Shown here: positions 20,232 to 31,493 of the stretch, one piece after another
Layout: every line of letters begins with the position of its first letter
Numbering within the stretch: the stretch's first letter is position 1
Assembly: GCA_947575745.1 (NCBI GenBank)
Contig: CANPOS010000009.1
Coordinates: 1 to 53,421, forward strand
DNA length: 53,421 nt
Source of the DNA: an uncultured Clostridium sp.
GTDB lineage: Bacteria; Bacillota; Clostridia; TANB77; CAG-508
Direction of reading: 5' to 3'
The notes under the pieces: model-generated
The model's database searches: none
Told to the model about the DNA's origin: nothing
What the model saw: only the letters and a program-made list of their open reading frames with translations
Position numbers and translations under genes: made by a program

Positions 20232-21308
20232 CTATTCTTCAATATCGTCTGGTAGTTCTTCTATTTCTTCAATTTCTCCTTCTGTTAAACTATCTTCAAA
20301 AGCTTTTTTCATATTTTCTCTTATCTTAGTTTCTATTTCATCCATCGTTTCTTTATGTTCTAATAAGAATTTCTTTACATTTTCTCTACCTTGTCCAATT
20401 CTTTCTCCTTTATAGCTAAACCATGAACCACTTTTTTCTATTATGTCTAAGTTTACAGCAATATCTAATATGTTTCCTTCTTTTGAAATTCCTTTTCCAT
20501 ATAATATATCAAATTCTGCTTCTCTGAAAGGTGGAGCGACTTTATTTTTTACTATTTTTACTCTTGCTCTATTTCCTATTACTTCACCATCTTGTTTAAT
20601 ATTTTCTATTTTTCTAATATCCATCCTAACAGATGCGTAAAATTTAAGTGCCCTTCCTCCTGTCGTAGTTTCAGGATTTCCAAACATTACTCCTACTTTT
20701 TCTCTTAATTGGTTAATAAATATAATTACAGTTTTTGATTTATTAACTGCTCCTGCAAGTTTTCTTAATGCTTGTGACATAAGTCTTGCTTGTAAACCTA
20801 TATGTGAGTCTCCCATATCTCCATCTATTTCAGCCTTTGGAACTAATGCTGCAACAGAGTCTACAACTATTACATCTAGTGCTCCACTTCTAATTAAAGA
20901 TTCTGCAATTTCCAATGCTTGCTCTCCTGTATCTGGTTGTGATACTATTAAGTTATTTATATCTACTCCTAAATTTTTTGCATATACTGGGTCCAGCGCA
21001 TGCTCTGCGTCTATAAACGCAACTTCTCCATTCTCTTTTTGAGCTTCTGCTATTATATGTAATGCTAGAGTTGTTTTTCCTGAACTTTCTGGTCCATATA
21101 TTTCTATTATTCTTCCTCTAGGAACTCCTCCTATACCTAATGCGATATCAAGTCCTAATGCTCCTGTTGGAATTGCTTCTACATTCATTGCTTTGAATTC
21201 TCCTAATTTCATTACTGAACCTTTACCAAATTGTTTTTCAATTTGTCCCATTGCCATTTCTAAAGCTGCTCTTTTTTCGTTATTGTTATTATTACTTTCT
21301 TTTGCCAT
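20232..21308 (-). CDS. recA: RecA recombinase
   Basis: A 358-residue recombinase and SOS coprotease. The Walker [10 protein letters not shown] near residues 69-77, the [18 protein letters not shown] segment, Walker [13 protein letters not shown], the L2 loop [20 protein letters not shown] and an acidic C-terminus are all present. The frame is intact. The start has AGGAGGGAAATTAA upstream. First gene of a recA-recX-scpA-DUF2953-ytfJ run. Confidence 0.98.
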   Translation of the reverse strand: MAKESNNNNNEKRAALEMAMGQIEKQFGKGSVMKLGEFKAMNVEAIPTGALGLDIALGIGGVPRGRIIEIYGPESSGKTTLALHIIAEAQKENGEVAFIDAEHALDPVYAKNLGVDINNLIVSQPDTGEQALEIAESLIRSGALDVIVVDSVAALVPKAEIDGDMGDSHIGLQARLMSQALRKLAGAVNKSKTVIIFINQLREKVGVMFGNPETTTGGRALKFYASVRMDIRKIENIKQDGEVIGNRARVKIVKNKVAPPFREAEFDILYGKGISKEGNILDIAVNLDIIEKSGSWFSYKGERIGQGRENVKKFLLEHKETMDEIETKIRENMKKAFEDSLTEGEIEEIEELPDDIEE

Positions 21309-21395
21309 TTAATTTCCCTCCTATTAAAACGTATGTTTGCGCTTATTATATTCTTAAATTTTTACTAAGTCAAGTATTTTTAAAAATTTTTTTAA

Positions 21396-23012
21396 TTAAT
21401 TTTTTCTATACCAAGTTTCTATATTGTATAAATAGTTATACCAAAAAGGTTTAACTGTTCCAGCAAGATTTTTACTATATATTATTGTAGACTTATTAAA
21501 ATATAATCCTATATATGGTCTTTCTGCTTGATATATATTTTGTAGTTCCTTATATTTTTCCTTTAAAAGATTTACATCTGTTATGCTGTATATTTCATTT
21601 AAAATTTTCATGGCATCATTGTTATTATAATTAGCTGAATTGCCTTCTCCAAAATACTTATTAAGATTTGGAGTTAATCCTACTATAACTCCTGTAAGAA
21701 GTACATCATAATTTCTTTTAGATACATAGCTTTCATAAGTACTATCTTTTGCACTTACTAAATTTACTTGTATTCCGCACTTCTTCTAAATCATTTTTAA
21801 TTATATTTGCTACATTCACTCTTGCCTCATTTTCAGCATTTACAAGCAAGGTTACTCTTAATCTTACATAGTTGTTGTTTATTTTCTTTTGCCAATACTT
21901 ATTTGCATAAGTCCAACCATTATTTAATAATATTTGTTTTGCTTTCTCAATATTGTGTTCATAATTTGAACTTTCTTTATTATACAAATAACTTCCATAC
22001 TCTAAAGGATAATCTGCAATTATATATTTTCCTTTATATACACTATTTACTATATCTTGCTTATCTATTATATAATTTATTGCTTGCCTTACTTCTTTAT
22101 TTGCTACTGCTTCTTTTTCACAATTAAAAGCTAAATAGTCAAATTCTCTACCATATGTTTCTTTTGTATTATACCCTATTGTTCCTATATTTTCTTCTAT
22201 ATTTGAATTCCTTGAAGCATTCATAATATCTATACTTCCTAATTTATATGCATTATATACTTCAGATATTGTTGAATATATTTTTACATATATTTTATCT
22301 ATTTTAGGTGCTTTTTCTTCTATATTCCACCAAGTATTGTTTAATTTTAATTCTGCTTGTGAAGTTAAATCTAAAGCCTCTATTCTATACATCCCCGTTC
22401 CCATAGGAATATTGCTTTTATCAGATATTGTTATATCTTCATTTTCAAAGAATGATGAGCATATTATAGGAAATGTTAGATTATATTGAAATAATGGTTC
22501 TTCTTGAATCAAATTAATTTTTACAAGATTGTTTCCAACTATTTCTACACTTTCAATATTTGATACATTTGAATAATAAATATAGTCACTTCCTATATTT
22601 TTTATTGTTTCTATTGTATATTTTACATCTTCTGCTGTAAAATCTGCACCATTGTGCCATTTTACTCCTTCCCTTAGCTTGATAAGATATGCTTTATTAC
22701 TAGATTTAGACCATTCTATGGCAAGTCCGATATTCTAGCTTATAGTCTTCTGTTACAGTTAAAAGAGAATCGTATACAATTTTCGCTATTATGTCTTGTA
22801 CACTTTGATTTTTACTAACAATTGGATTAAATTTATCTAAATTTGATATTCCAAACCTTATATTTGTTATTTCACTTGTTTCTACTTCTGTTATAACATT
22901 TTCATTATTATCTATATTATTAGTGTTTTTATGGTATATATAGTAAATTGAAAATGCTATTAATCCGAATTACTATAAGTACAAATATGTATCTAAAAGC
23001 ATTATTTCTCAT
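21396..23012 (-). CDS. ABC transporter substrate-binding protein (peptide, SBP_bac_5), three CGGA sites
   Basis: An extracytoplasmic oligopeptide/nickel-type binding protein. Start MRNNAFRYIFVLIV at 23012 with an N-terminal membrane anchor; LREGVKWHNGADFTAEDV and the later YLAFNCEKEAVANKEVRQAINYIID are SBP family-5 hallmarks. Triplet reading breaks three times: forward 22964-22967 (ATT CGGA TTA, in the anchor helix), 22726-22729 (TAT CGGA CTT, EYGLAIEW) and 21774-21777 (GTG CGGA ATA, EEVGIQVNLV). With Gly16, Gly95 and Gly412 it is 537 residues, family-normal. No permease genes adjoin, so it may be an orphan or serve a distant operon. Confidence 0.9.
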
Positions 23013-23035
23013 GCATATCTCCTCTCTTAAAACTA

Positions 23036-23353
23036 TTAATTATATTTCTTTTGTTCTATTATCTTATATATTTCTTCTTTATTGTCATCCTCTGCCACTT
23101 TATTTTTTCTAATTGCCCCACATTTTATACACTTAAAAACAATTACATATCCTTTTTTAGGGTTTATTTCTATATCTATTGGTTTTAGAATACCATGGCA
23201 TTCTTCTTCTCTATCTCCTGGATTTTTGTCTACATGTTTTGAATAAAGGCAGTGTGGGCAATGATTTCTACAAGAATAGCCTAATTTTTCTACTTTTGTT
23301 CCACAGTTTTCACATATAAATTCTTCATCAATTTCTGTAAAGTTTGCACCCAT
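23036..23353 (-). CDS. RNHCP domain zinc-ribbon protein
   Basis: A 105-residue protein with two zinc knuckles: CENCGTKVEKLGYSCRNHCPHC, containing the diagnostic RNHCP string, and a later CIKCGAIRKNK. The family is small and uncharacterised, probably nucleic-acid or ribosome related. It lies between the binding protein and a hairpin repeat. Only the domain is certain. Confidence 0.85.
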   Translation of the reverse strand: MGANFTEIDEEFICENCGTKVEKLGYSCRNHCPHCLYSKHVDKNPGDREEECHGILKPIDIEINPKKGYVIVFKCIKCGAIRKNKVAEDDNKEEIYKIIEQKKYN

Positions 23354-23376
23354 ATTTTCCTCCGAAAGTTTATATA

Positions 23377-23511
23377 TTTTTGTAGTATTGAATTAATTAT
23401 ATTTTTTCTTGCGTCCCCATTCAAGAAAATGTAATTCACTCACGTTCATACATTTTCTAGAAAGGTCCCCCAACGTCTATCGAAAAAATATAATTAATCC
23501 AGCTACAAAAT
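23377..23511. repeat. Hairpin repeat family B, copy 1
   Basis: About 135 bp intergenic. The outer arms TGTAGTATTGAATTAATTAT.. (from 23381) and ..ATAATTAATCCAGCTACA (to 23507) are complementary. Conserved inner words are CTTGCGTCCCC, AAGAAAATGTA / TACATTTTCT and GGTCCCCCAACGTCTATCG. Another copy lies inverted at 38937-39070, with different but again self-complementary arms. Confidence 0.75.
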
Positions 23512-23521
23512 TCTAGGACAT

Positions 23522-25162
23522 TTAATACTCAAATATACTGCCACCAATAAACTCACGTAGCAAAGAACTTTCTGGGATATATTCATCTGGTATATCTTTA
23601 AAGTAATTTAAAAGCGTTATTAGTCTTTTGGCTTCTGCATATTCTGGATCTGTTTTATTTATTTCTTTTAATATTGGAAGTGCATATTTCTTTAGTACTC
23701 CAAGTTCGTATACTATTGATGAATTGAACATACTGTCTGCTTCTTCTTGGTATGGATATATATAGCTTTCTTCACCTTTATTTACCGAATACCACCTTGA
23801 TATTGTATCTTTTGCTGAGTAGTGTCTATATTTATAATCTCTTACTATTCTTCTGATTAATCTTGTATCTGTTGTTGATATTCTATTATAATAGTCAATA
23901 TTTAAAACTGTTAAGGCACTTATATAAACTTTGAATTTTTGATCTAATGGTATTGCTTCTGTAAGTTTGTCGTTTAAGCAATGTATTCCTTCTACGACAA
24001 GAACTTCATTCTTTTCAAGTTTCATCTTATTTCCTAAATATTGTTTGTGTCCCGTCTCAAAATCAAATGTAGGGATTTCAACTTCTTCTCCTGCAAGTAA
24101 TCTTAGTATATTTTCATTAAACAATCTCAAATCAACTGCTTCTAGACATTCAAAGTCATATTTTCCATTTTCATCTACTGGGTTTTGTTCTCTTTCTACA
24201 AAATAATTATCTACTGATAACGTCTTTGGTTCTATACCATTTAATTTTAATTGTATTCCAAGTCTTTTAGCAAATGTTGTTTTACCTGATGATGATGGAC
24301 CTGCTATTAGAATCATTTTTACTTTATCATTTTTTGCAATTTTATCTGCTATATCTGATATTTTTTTCTCATGCAAAGCTTCTGCTAAAAGTATTGTTTC
24401 TTTTGCTCCATCTTCTTCAAACCTTTTATTAAGCCTATATATTGTATTTAATTTTAAAACTGCATGTATATCTTCATACTCTTGAAGCGTCGACATTAAT
24501 TTTTTGTTGTCTCTAAATTCTTGTAATTCCTTTGGATTCTTTTTACTAGGATATCTTAACAAATATCCTTTGCTATATTTAACAAGATCAAATACTTTCA
24601 TATATCCTGTTGATATTGGCATAACTCCATAAAAATAGTTATAATAGTCCTTGCAATAGTATAAAGATACTTTTTCCTTTGTTTCCATGTCTATTTGCAA
24701 AATTCCTCTTAAAGTCTTTTCTTTTTCGTAAAAGGCTTCTGCTTCTTCTTGTGTCATTTTTATCTTTGTTATTGGTAAATTATCTTCTATTATTTCTTTC
24801 ATTTTATTTTTTATATTCGATAGAACTTCTTCTGTTATTTCTAATTTTTCAAATGTACAAAACATAGAATTATCTAATTGATAATTTATAGTTAATTCAA
24901 TATCTCCATATAACTCATGTATTGCCATTGCCATTATGTACATAATTCCTCTTACATATACTCTTTTTCCTTCTGTATTTGTATAATCAAGTAATTCTAC
25001 TTTTCCACTTTCCTCTGGTTTGTAATTTAAGCTTTTGATTTCATTGTTAAAATTGCATGTTATTATATCTGTATTTGATTTTTTTATTTCTTCTTTTAGT
25101 ACATCAAAAATACTTTCTCCTTGGTTTATTTCATATTCTTTTTCTTTGTAAATTAGTTTCAT
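23522..25162 (-). CDS. Nucleoside kinase with TGS-like N-terminus (uridine kinase/PRK family)
   Basis: A 546-residue protein. Residues 1-60 resemble a TGS/ThrRS-N module (MKLIYKEKEYEINQGESIFDVL), followed by a threonyl-tRNA-synthetase-like region, and from about 285 a uridine-kinase/phosphoribulokinase domain with Walker A LIAGPSSSGKTTFAKRL and VVEGIHCLN. This architecture is a known Firmicutes nucleoside kinase. It lies 16 bp after lepA. All Gly codons preceded by C remain in normal phase. Confidence 0.88.
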   Translation of the reverse strand: MKLIYKEKEYEINQGESIFDVLKEEIKKSNTDIITCNFNNEIKSLNYKPEESGKVELLDYTNTEGKRVYVRGIMYIMAMAIHELYGDIELTINYQLDNSMFCTFEKLEITEEVLSNIKNKMKEIIEDNLPITKIKMTQEEAEAFYEKEKTLRGILQIDMETKEKVSLYYCKDYYNYFYGVMPISTGYMKVFDLVKYSKGYLLRYPSKKNPKELQEFRDNKKLMSTLQEYEDIHAVLKLNTIYRLNKRFEEDGAKETILLAEALHEKKISDIADKIAKNDKVKMILIAGPSSSGKTTFAKRLGIQLKLNGIEPKTLSVDNYFVEREQNPVDENGKYDFECLEAVDLRLFNENILRLLAGEEVEIPTFDFETGHKQYLGNKMKLEKNEVLVVEGIHCLNDKLTEAIPLDQKFKVYISALTVLNIDYYNRISTTDTRLIRRIVRDYKYRHYSAKDTISRWYSVNKGEESYIYPYQEEADSMFNSSIVYELGVLKKYALPILKEINKTDPEYAEAKRLITLLNYFKDIPDEYIPESSLLREFIGGSIFEY

Positions 25163-25178
25163 ATACCCTCCCTATAAT

Positions 25179-26992
25179 TTATTCATCATCTAGTTTAAGG
25201 ACTGAAAGAAATGCTTCTTGTGGCATTTCTACATTTCCTACTTGTCTCATCTTCTTTTTACCTTTTTTCTGTTTCTCTAATAGCTTTTTCTTCCTTGATA
25301 TGTCTCCACCATAGCATTTTGCAAGTACATCTTTTCTCATTGCTGAAATCGTTTCTCTTGCAATGATTTTTCCTCCAATAACTGCTTGAAGTGGTATTGC
25401 AAATAATTGTCTTGGTATTGCTGTTTTTAGCTTTTCTACCATCTTTTTGCCCCTTGTATAACTACTATCTTTATGGACAATAAATGATAATGCGTCTACT
25501 GCTTCTCCATTTACATGTATATCTAATTTTACTAAGTCTGATCTACGATATTCTTTAAATTCATAATCAAATGATGCATATCCTTTAGTCTTTGATTTCA
25601 AAATGTCAAAAAAGTCATATATTATTTCATTAAGGGGAAGTTCATAAATTAAAGTTACACGGTTTGCATCTAAATATTTCATGTCTATATATGTTCCTCT
25701 TCTATTTTGGCATATTTCCATTATTCCTCCAACATATTCTTTTGGAGTTAATATCTCAGCTTTCACAATAGGTTCTTCTATATATGATATTTCTTGTGGT
25801 ACTGGTAAATCTGTTGGATTATATAATTCTATCATTTCTCCATTAGTCTTATATATTTTATAGATAACTGATGGTGATGTTGTAATTAGGCTTAAGTCGA
25901 ATTCTCTATCTAGTCTTTCTTCTATTATTTCCAAATGTAATAGTCCCAGAAATCCACATCTAAAACCAAATCCTAATGCTGCTGATGTTTCTGGTTCATA
26001 TTGAAGCGCTGCATCGTTTAGTTTTAATTTTTCTAAGGCTACTTTTAGATTCTCATAATCGCTTCCGTCTACTGGATATAACCCACAATAAACCATCGGA
26101 TTTACTTTTTTATATCCTGGTAGTTTTTCATTTGCTGGATTATTTTTTAATGTTACTGTATCTCCAACATGTATATCTGATAGATTTTTTATACTTGCTG
26201 CAATGTATCCGTACTTCTCCTGCTATTATTTTTTCAGATGGTATGTATGTTCCTGGTTCAAAGTATCCGTACTTCTGTTACTGTAAAAGTTTTACCTGCT
26301 GCCATTAATTCTATTTCATCACCTACTTTTACCTCACCTTCGACTATTCTTACATGTGCTATTGCACCTTTATAATTATCATAATATGAGTCAAATATTA
26401 ATGCTTGTGTTTTATTTTCTTCACTTCCCTTAGGAGCTGGTATATTTGTTACAATTTGTTCTAATACTTGGTCTACATTTAATCCTGATTTTGCTGATAT
26501 ACAAGGGGCTTCACTTGTATCTATTCCTATTATATCTTCTATTTCTTTTTTTACTTCTTCTGGTCTTGCATTTGGTAAATCTACTTTGTTTATTACAGGT
26601 ATTATTTCTAGATTGTTATCTAATGCTAAATATACATTTGCAAGTGTTTGTGCTTCTACTCCTTGTGATGCGTCTACTACTAAAATTGCTCCATCACATG
26701 CAGCTAAACTTCTTGATACTTCATAATTAAAGTCTACATGTCCAGGAGTGTCTATTAAATTTAATATATATTCATTTCCGTCTTTTGCTTTATATTTCAT
26801 TCTAACTGCTTGTGATTTTATTGTTATTCCTCTTTCTTTTTCAAGCTCCATATTGTCTAATACTTGTGATTCCATTTCTCTTGCTGATAGTACTCCTGTC
26901 ATTTCTATTAGTCTATCTGCAAGTGTGGATTTTCCATGATCTATATGTGCAATTATGCTAAAATTTCTTATTAAATCTTGTTTTCTTTGCAT
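25179..26992 (-). CDS. lepA: Elongation factor 4 (LepA), two CGGA sites
   Basis: A ribosome-associated back-translocase GTPase. G1 [10 protein letters not shown]2 RGITIKSQ, G3 DTPGHVDF, G4 NKVDLP are intact in the first 240 residues. Triplet reading breaks at forward 26266-26269 (GTA CGGA TAC) and 26208-26211 (GTA CGGA TAC), restored as TEVGYFEPG and AGEVGYIAAS; both match conserved family text. The two sites are 54 nt apart with the identical GTACGGATAC. With Gly242 and Gly261 the protein is 603 residues, the usual length. Confidence 0.97.
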
Positions 26993-27018
26993 ATTTTTCT
27001 CCTAGTTTATTTTCTTAA

Positions 27019-27139
27019 TTTGCAAAAGAATTGTTATTTGGCTAGGCACGTGAGTCAAATATTCCATGAGGCGTGCTGATGCACGTTGATTGGAAATTTG
27101 CCGAGTGGTAACAACGCCAAATGACAATTATCTTGCAAA
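27019..27139. repeat. Hairpin repeat family C, copy 1
   Basis: Outer arms TTTGCAAAAGAATTGTTATT.. (27019-27042) and ..GACAATTATCTTGCAAA (27116-27139) pair nearly perfectly. Inner conserved words: GCTAGGCA, GAGGCGTGC, GCACGTTGA and AACAACGC. The copy at 35839-35968 shares the inner words but has different arms. Confidence 0.72.
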
Positions 27140-27140
27140 C

Positions 27141-28058
27141 TCATTTTAAGAACCCATTAATAATGGCCTCTTCAGCTTCCTTCTCATCAAGCCCAAGTGT
27201 CATAAGCTTCATAAGTTGCTCTCCTGCTATTTTTCCAATTGCTGCTTCATGTATCAGATTTGCTTCTATATCATTTGCTGTAATTTCTGGTATCGCTTGC
27301 ACTTTTCCTTCGTCTTTTATAATAGCATCACACTCTACATGTGCAAAACATTTTGTATTTCCATATATTTTTGATACAAATTTTTGCTTAGATTTTTCTG
27401 TTGCAACAGATCTTGATGTAACATGTGTACTTGCATTTTCTCCATTTAGATTAACTTCAAACTCTGTTTCTGCATATTGATTTCCATGTGTCATTATCTT
27501 TTCTGTTACTACAAAATTTGTGTCTTTTTCTAATTCTCCTTTTGTAACTCTTACTGTTGAATCTACTCCTTTTATTTGTACACTTTCCATTTCTAATGTA
27601 GAGCCTTCTTTTAAGTATACTTCAGTTACTGGATTTAATATTCTTTTTCCTGTACCTTCTCCTTCTCCATAATGTTTTTCTATATATTTTACTTTCGCAT
27701 TTTTTTCTAAGAAAAATCTGTGTATTCCGTCATGTCTAGAGTCATTTTCATGATCATTATGAATTCCACAACCTGCAATAATTATCACATTTGCGTTTTC
27801 TCCTATATGGAAATCATTATATACTAAATCTGTAAGCCCACTTTCTGTAATAATTACTGGTATGTGTACAAATTCAAATTTTGTATTTTCTTTTACATAT
27901 ATATCTATTCCTGATACATTAGTTTTGGTTACTATATTTACATTTTCTGTTACTTTTCTTTCTATTCCTTGTCCATTTTTTCTAATGTTATATGCTCCTT
28001 TTGGAGTATCTTCTAAATCCGCAATTTCCTTTAATAATTCTTTGTCTATATTATCCAT
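27141..28058 (-). CDS. SufB/SufD-like scaffold (single-subunit SUF)
   Basis: A 305-residue SufBD-family beta-helix protein for Fe-S cluster assembly. Typical text: IDIYVKENTKFEFVHIPVIITESGLTDLVYNDFHIGENANVIIIAGCGIHNDH, then ERKVTENVNIVT. It overlaps sufC by one base. No separate sufB, sufD, sufS or sufU adjoins, so this may be the minimal two-gene SUF (SMS-type) system known from archaea and Clostridia. The assignment as SufB-like or SufD-like is not resolved. Confidence 0.88.
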   Translation of the reverse strand: MDNIDKELLKEIADLEDTPKGAYNIRKNGQGIERKVTENVNIVTKTNVSGIDIYVKENTKFEFVHIPVIITESGLTDLVYNDFHIGENANVIIIAGCGIHNDHENDSRHDGIHRFFLEKNAKVKYIEKHYGEGEGTGKRILNPVTEVYLKEGSTLEMESVQIKGVDSTVRVTKGELEKDTNFVVTEKIMTHGNQYAETEFEVNLNGENASTHVTSRSVATEKSKQKFVSKIYGNTKCFAHVECDAIIKDEGKVQAIPEITANDIEANLIHEAAIGKIAGEQLMKLMTLGLDEKEAEEAIINGFLK

Positions 28059-28769
28059 TATCCTTTCCTTTCTAATTTACAACACACTGTGCTTTTAAAA
28101 ACACTTCCCATTACTTCTTCTTTTGAACCTATTTTTTCTATTTTACCGCTGTTTAAAAGAACTATCTTGTCTGCTATATTTAGTATTTTTTCTTGGTGTG
28201 ATATTATGATTGTTGAACCTTTTATTTCTTTTCTCATTTTTTCGAATACTTGTATAAGGCTATTAAAGCTCCATAAGTCTATTCCTGCTTCTGGTTCGTC
28301 AAAGATTGTAAGTTCTGATTCTCTTGCAATTACTGTTGCGATTTCTATTCTTTTTAGTTCTCCTCCTGATAATGAAGAGTTTACCTCTCTATCTACATAT
28401 TCTCTAGCACATAGTCCAACCATACTTAATATATCACATGCTTCTTTTTTACTTATTTCTTTTTTGGCTGATAATTTTATTAGATCATATACTGTTATTC
28501 CTTTAAATTTAACTGGCTGTTGGAAGGCAAATCCTATTCCTATTTCAGCCCTTTCATTAACACTTAAAGCTGTTATGTCTTTTCCATTTAATATAATTTC
28601 CCCTGAATCTTGTTTTTCAAGTCCCATTATAATTTTAGCAAGTGTTGATTTTCCGAGAACCATTTGGTCCTGTAATTACTATAAACTTGTCCGTTTCTAC
28701 GTTTAATGAAACATTATCTAATATTTTTTTATTATCTCTTCCAAAGCATATATTTTTTATCTCTAACAA
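28058..28769 (-). CDS. sufC: Fe-S assembly ATPase SufC, CGGA in Walker A
   Basis: The ABC ATPase of the SUF system. It begins with TTG at 28769 behind GGAAGGAG (LLEIKNICFGRDNKKILDNVS). Triplet reading breaks in the Walker A loop at forward 28652-28655: TCT CGGA AAA, restored as GPNGSGKSTLAKII (Gly39). Signature LSGGELKRIEIA, Walker B LTIFDEPEAGID and IISHQ follow. Restored length 236 residues, slightly short but normal for SufC. Without the shift no ATP binding would be possible. Confidence 0.95.
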
Positions 28770-29038
28770 TGTCTTTCTCCTTCCTCTTATTATATATAGT
28801 TCTATAATTTTAAGTATGTTTAATATTTTTGTTTATATACTTTTTATTTTAGCCTAATATTTGGCTTTAATTATATTATATCTATTTTAATTTGTCAATT
28901 TAAAAAGGGCTATTTAAAGAGCTTTTAAGCACATTAAAATATATAAAATTCTAATATGTATCAAATTCGTTTTATGGATAAATATTGATTATTAAAATAA
29001 AATTTTGTGATTGAATTTTAGAATTAAATTTTTATGAT
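28770..29038. other. Gene-free stretch upstream of sufC
   Basis: About 270 AT-rich bases between the sufC start and the toxin stop. No gene, repeat or strong hairpin is seen; it presumably holds the suf promoter and the toxin transcript end. Confidence 0.5.
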
Positions 29039-29359
29039 TTAAATATCATTTTTAGAAATATATGAATTGTAAAAAGTTTGAAAGTCCATTTTGCCATGGA
29101 CAACAAAATGTATGTAAATTGTATTTGTTTCTTCTGAAATAGTGTATACTATTCGATAGCTTTTGTATAAAATTTCTCGTAGCCTTTTGTCTTTTACTTC
29201 TGGTACATATCTACCTAAATATGGGGATTGTTCTAATCGATAAATCAAAGAATATATGTTATTTGAAGTTTCATTTGCATATTTAATTGAATTGTTAGCA
29301 ATATAATCATAAATTTGAGTTATATTAGTTTTTGTCTTGTCAGATATTATTATTAACAT
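29039..29359 (-). CDS. RelE/ParE-family toxin
   Basis: A 106-residue ParE/RelE-fold protein: KTNITQIYDYIANNSIKYANETSNNIYSLIYRLEQSPYLGRYVPE, then the core RLREILYKSYRIVYTISEETNTIYIHFVVHGKMDF. Overlaps the antitoxin by 20 bp. The arrangement antitoxin-toxin fits a type II module; whether it hits gyrase or ribosomes is not clear. Confidence 0.87.
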   Translation of the reverse strand: MLIIISDKTKTNITQIYDYIANNSIKYANETSNNIYSLIYRLEQSPYLGRYVPEVKDKRLREILYKSYRIVYTISEETNTIYIHFVVHGKMDFQTFYNSYISKNDI

Positions 29360-29531
29360 ATCTATCCTCCAATCCGTCGATATATTCTTTTAATTCTTTT
29401 AAAGTCATAACTCTTCCGTTTTTGATGTCATCCATGCTTTGTCTTAAATTTTCCATAAAATACATGTTATATAGCTCGTCTTCTGTTAGAGTTTCTGAAC
29501 TTCTTAAGTTTTTTTTGCTTTCGTTTATCAT
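29340..29531 (-). CDS. Antitoxin of the RelE/ParE pair
   Basis: A 63-residue helical protein (ENLRQSMDDIKNGRVMTLKELKEYIDGLEDRYVN). The short arm NGRVMTLKELKEYI resembles the C-terminal neutralising region of RelB/prevent-host-death antitoxins. It precedes and overlaps the toxin gene. No clear DNA-binding domain is seen. Confidence 0.75.
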   Translation of the reverse strand: MINESKKNLRSSETLTEDELYNMYFMENLRQSMDDIKNGRVMTLKELKEYIDGLEDRYVNNNI

Positions 29532-29604
29532 AGTTTCACTTCCCTTCTTTATTACACTCTAAGTGTACATTTATATTAGCATATTACAAGTATAAATTCA
29601 ATAC

Positions 29605-30777
29605 TTATTTTGTAACTTCTACAAGTACATTTGCTAGATACTTCATACTATTTACACACTGTTCTAGGGTATTTCCGTGTTGCTCCAACTTCAATTATTG
29701 TTGTTGCTGGAGTTACATGTTGATTATATCTTGATTTACGTAGAATAATTGGTCTAAATAGTCCGTGGATACATTTCATTTGCTTTTTGTTGCACTTTTA
29801 TTGCATAACTTAAATTTTGCCCCCAGTTTGGATGATATAACCCTGAGCCATTTGTTCCTACTACAAACATAACTTGTGCACATACTTCTTCTCCTATTTT
29901 TACAGTTGGGCCATATGTATTACTACTTCCGAATTGCATCTCTATGCAAGTCTATCATTATTTCTGCATCTTTATTATTTGATAATATAGAATTCATAGT
30001 TTTTAATGATCTACTATAAGATCCATTATATTCTGGATAATCATGATAAGTTTTATCATGTATTACAGTTTTTCCATATTCTTTTAGATTTTTTTCAAGT
30101 TCATCTCCTACTCTTGAAACTGTGTAGTTTAAATCTGTTGTTCTATAATTTCCTGTCATATTGTAATTATATGCTTCACTAGAAGTATAACTTTCACAGG
30201 TATGTGTATGATATATTATAAACTTATTTTTGTTTTTTATTTCATAATTAGAATTGTTTAATATATCTGTTATATCTATTCCTGATTGGTTATTTACCTG
30301 CACACTTCTTCCTTCATTTGTATAGGTTGCTTTTATATTATGGTCATCAATTATCTGAGTATCAATTTTCCCATCGTTTTCTGCAATTTTTATTTCTTGA
30401 TTTTCTCCTATGTCATCTAAACTTGGAGGATTTACACCTTCTGGTAATTCTGTATCATCCTCTTCTCCATATTCTTCTAAGCTATGCATAATAGCAAGCT
30501 CTGAACTTAATATTTTATTTGAAGCACTATCTTTATTATCTTTATCACTAATGTCTGTTTCCCCTATTGTTATTAATGGTACTTCCATTTTTAAACAATA
30601 TAAAAAAGAAGAATTTTTAAACCCCTCAAAAAAACTTGCACTAGTTTCTTCTACTTCTTCTTCAAATTCTTCTTCTCTCTTTAAAGCTGATATTCCTATT
30701 ACTATTACAGCTATAATTAGAATGAAGCATATTGTGTATTTTATTAAATCCTTCAACTTTATTACTGCAATATTCAT
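29605..30777 (-). CDS. spoIIP: Stage II sporulation protein P, three CGGA sites
   Basis: A membrane-anchored peptidoglycan hydrolase of engulfment. Start MNIAVIKLKDLIK at 30777 behind AAAGGAGAAC, with one N-terminal TM helix (about 15-37). The SpoIIP domain shows YHTHTCESYT, IMIDLHRDAI and EVGATGNTLEQC. Triplet reading breaks at forward 29928-29931 (ATT CGGA AGT), 29762-29765 (CCA CGGA CTA) and 29674-29677 (ACA CGGA AAT). The last restores the conserved GATGNTLEE-type motif. With Gly283, Gly338 and Gly367 it is 389 residues, family-normal. It shows the organism forms endospores. Confidence 0.94.
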
Positions 30778-30845
30778 AAGTTCTCCTTTGTCCATATATT
30801 ATATCAATAATATATATTCAAACTTTAGAAAACTTATGACTTATA

Positions 30846-31473
30846 TTATAAATATTTTTGCTTTTCTTCTGAAATTATTCCTGACATTCCATGCCCAGGA
30901 TATATTAAAGTATCTTCTGGGAGAACTAAAATTTTATTTTTTATTGAATTCATAATGCCTTTTTTACTTCCGTGTAGGTAAATCATATCTTCCATATACT
31001 CCTTTAAATAAGGTATCTCCAGTAAATAACAATTTTTGCTCTTTTGAGTATAAAGAAGTTCCGCCATTTGTATGTCCTGGTGTATGTAGTATTTGAAATT
31101 CTATATCTCCAATATGGATAACATCTCCTTCATCTACTCTAGAATCTGCCTGTATTCCTATATTTCTTATTCCCAAAAAACCTGTTAAATTCACTTCTGG
31201 ATTTTGTAGATTTTCATTTTCTATTCTATGAATTAGAAGTTTACCATTTGTTTTGCTCTTAAGTTCTTCCATCGCTCCTATATGATCTGCATGGCAATGA
31301 GTTAAATAAATATATTTTAAATCTACTCCCAATACATTTAACATATTTGTAATTTTGTCGCATTCCCCTGCTGGATCTATAACCATTGCTTCTTTTTTGT
31401 TTTCATCTGCTACAATATAACAGTTTGTATAACTTTCAAGGTTATTTTCTATTTTTAATGTCTTTAGTATCAT
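30846..31473 (-). CDS. MBL-fold hydrolase (glyoxalase II-like), one CGGA site
   Basis: A 208-residue metallo-beta-lactamase-fold enzyme. Metal ligands are visible: THCHADHIGAM (HxHxDH), LHTPGHTNGG and the final IYPGHG; D in FTGDTLF. Triplet reading breaks at forward 30969-30972 (ACA CGGA AGT), restored as YDLPTGSKKGIMNSI (Gly168), the family's RxDLPGG/S region. It lies 20 bp after relA, as in many Firmicutes. The substrate (thioesters such as hydroxyacylglutathione, or others) is not determined. Confidence 0.93.
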
Positions 31474-31493
31474 TTGTTACACTTCTTTCTAGA

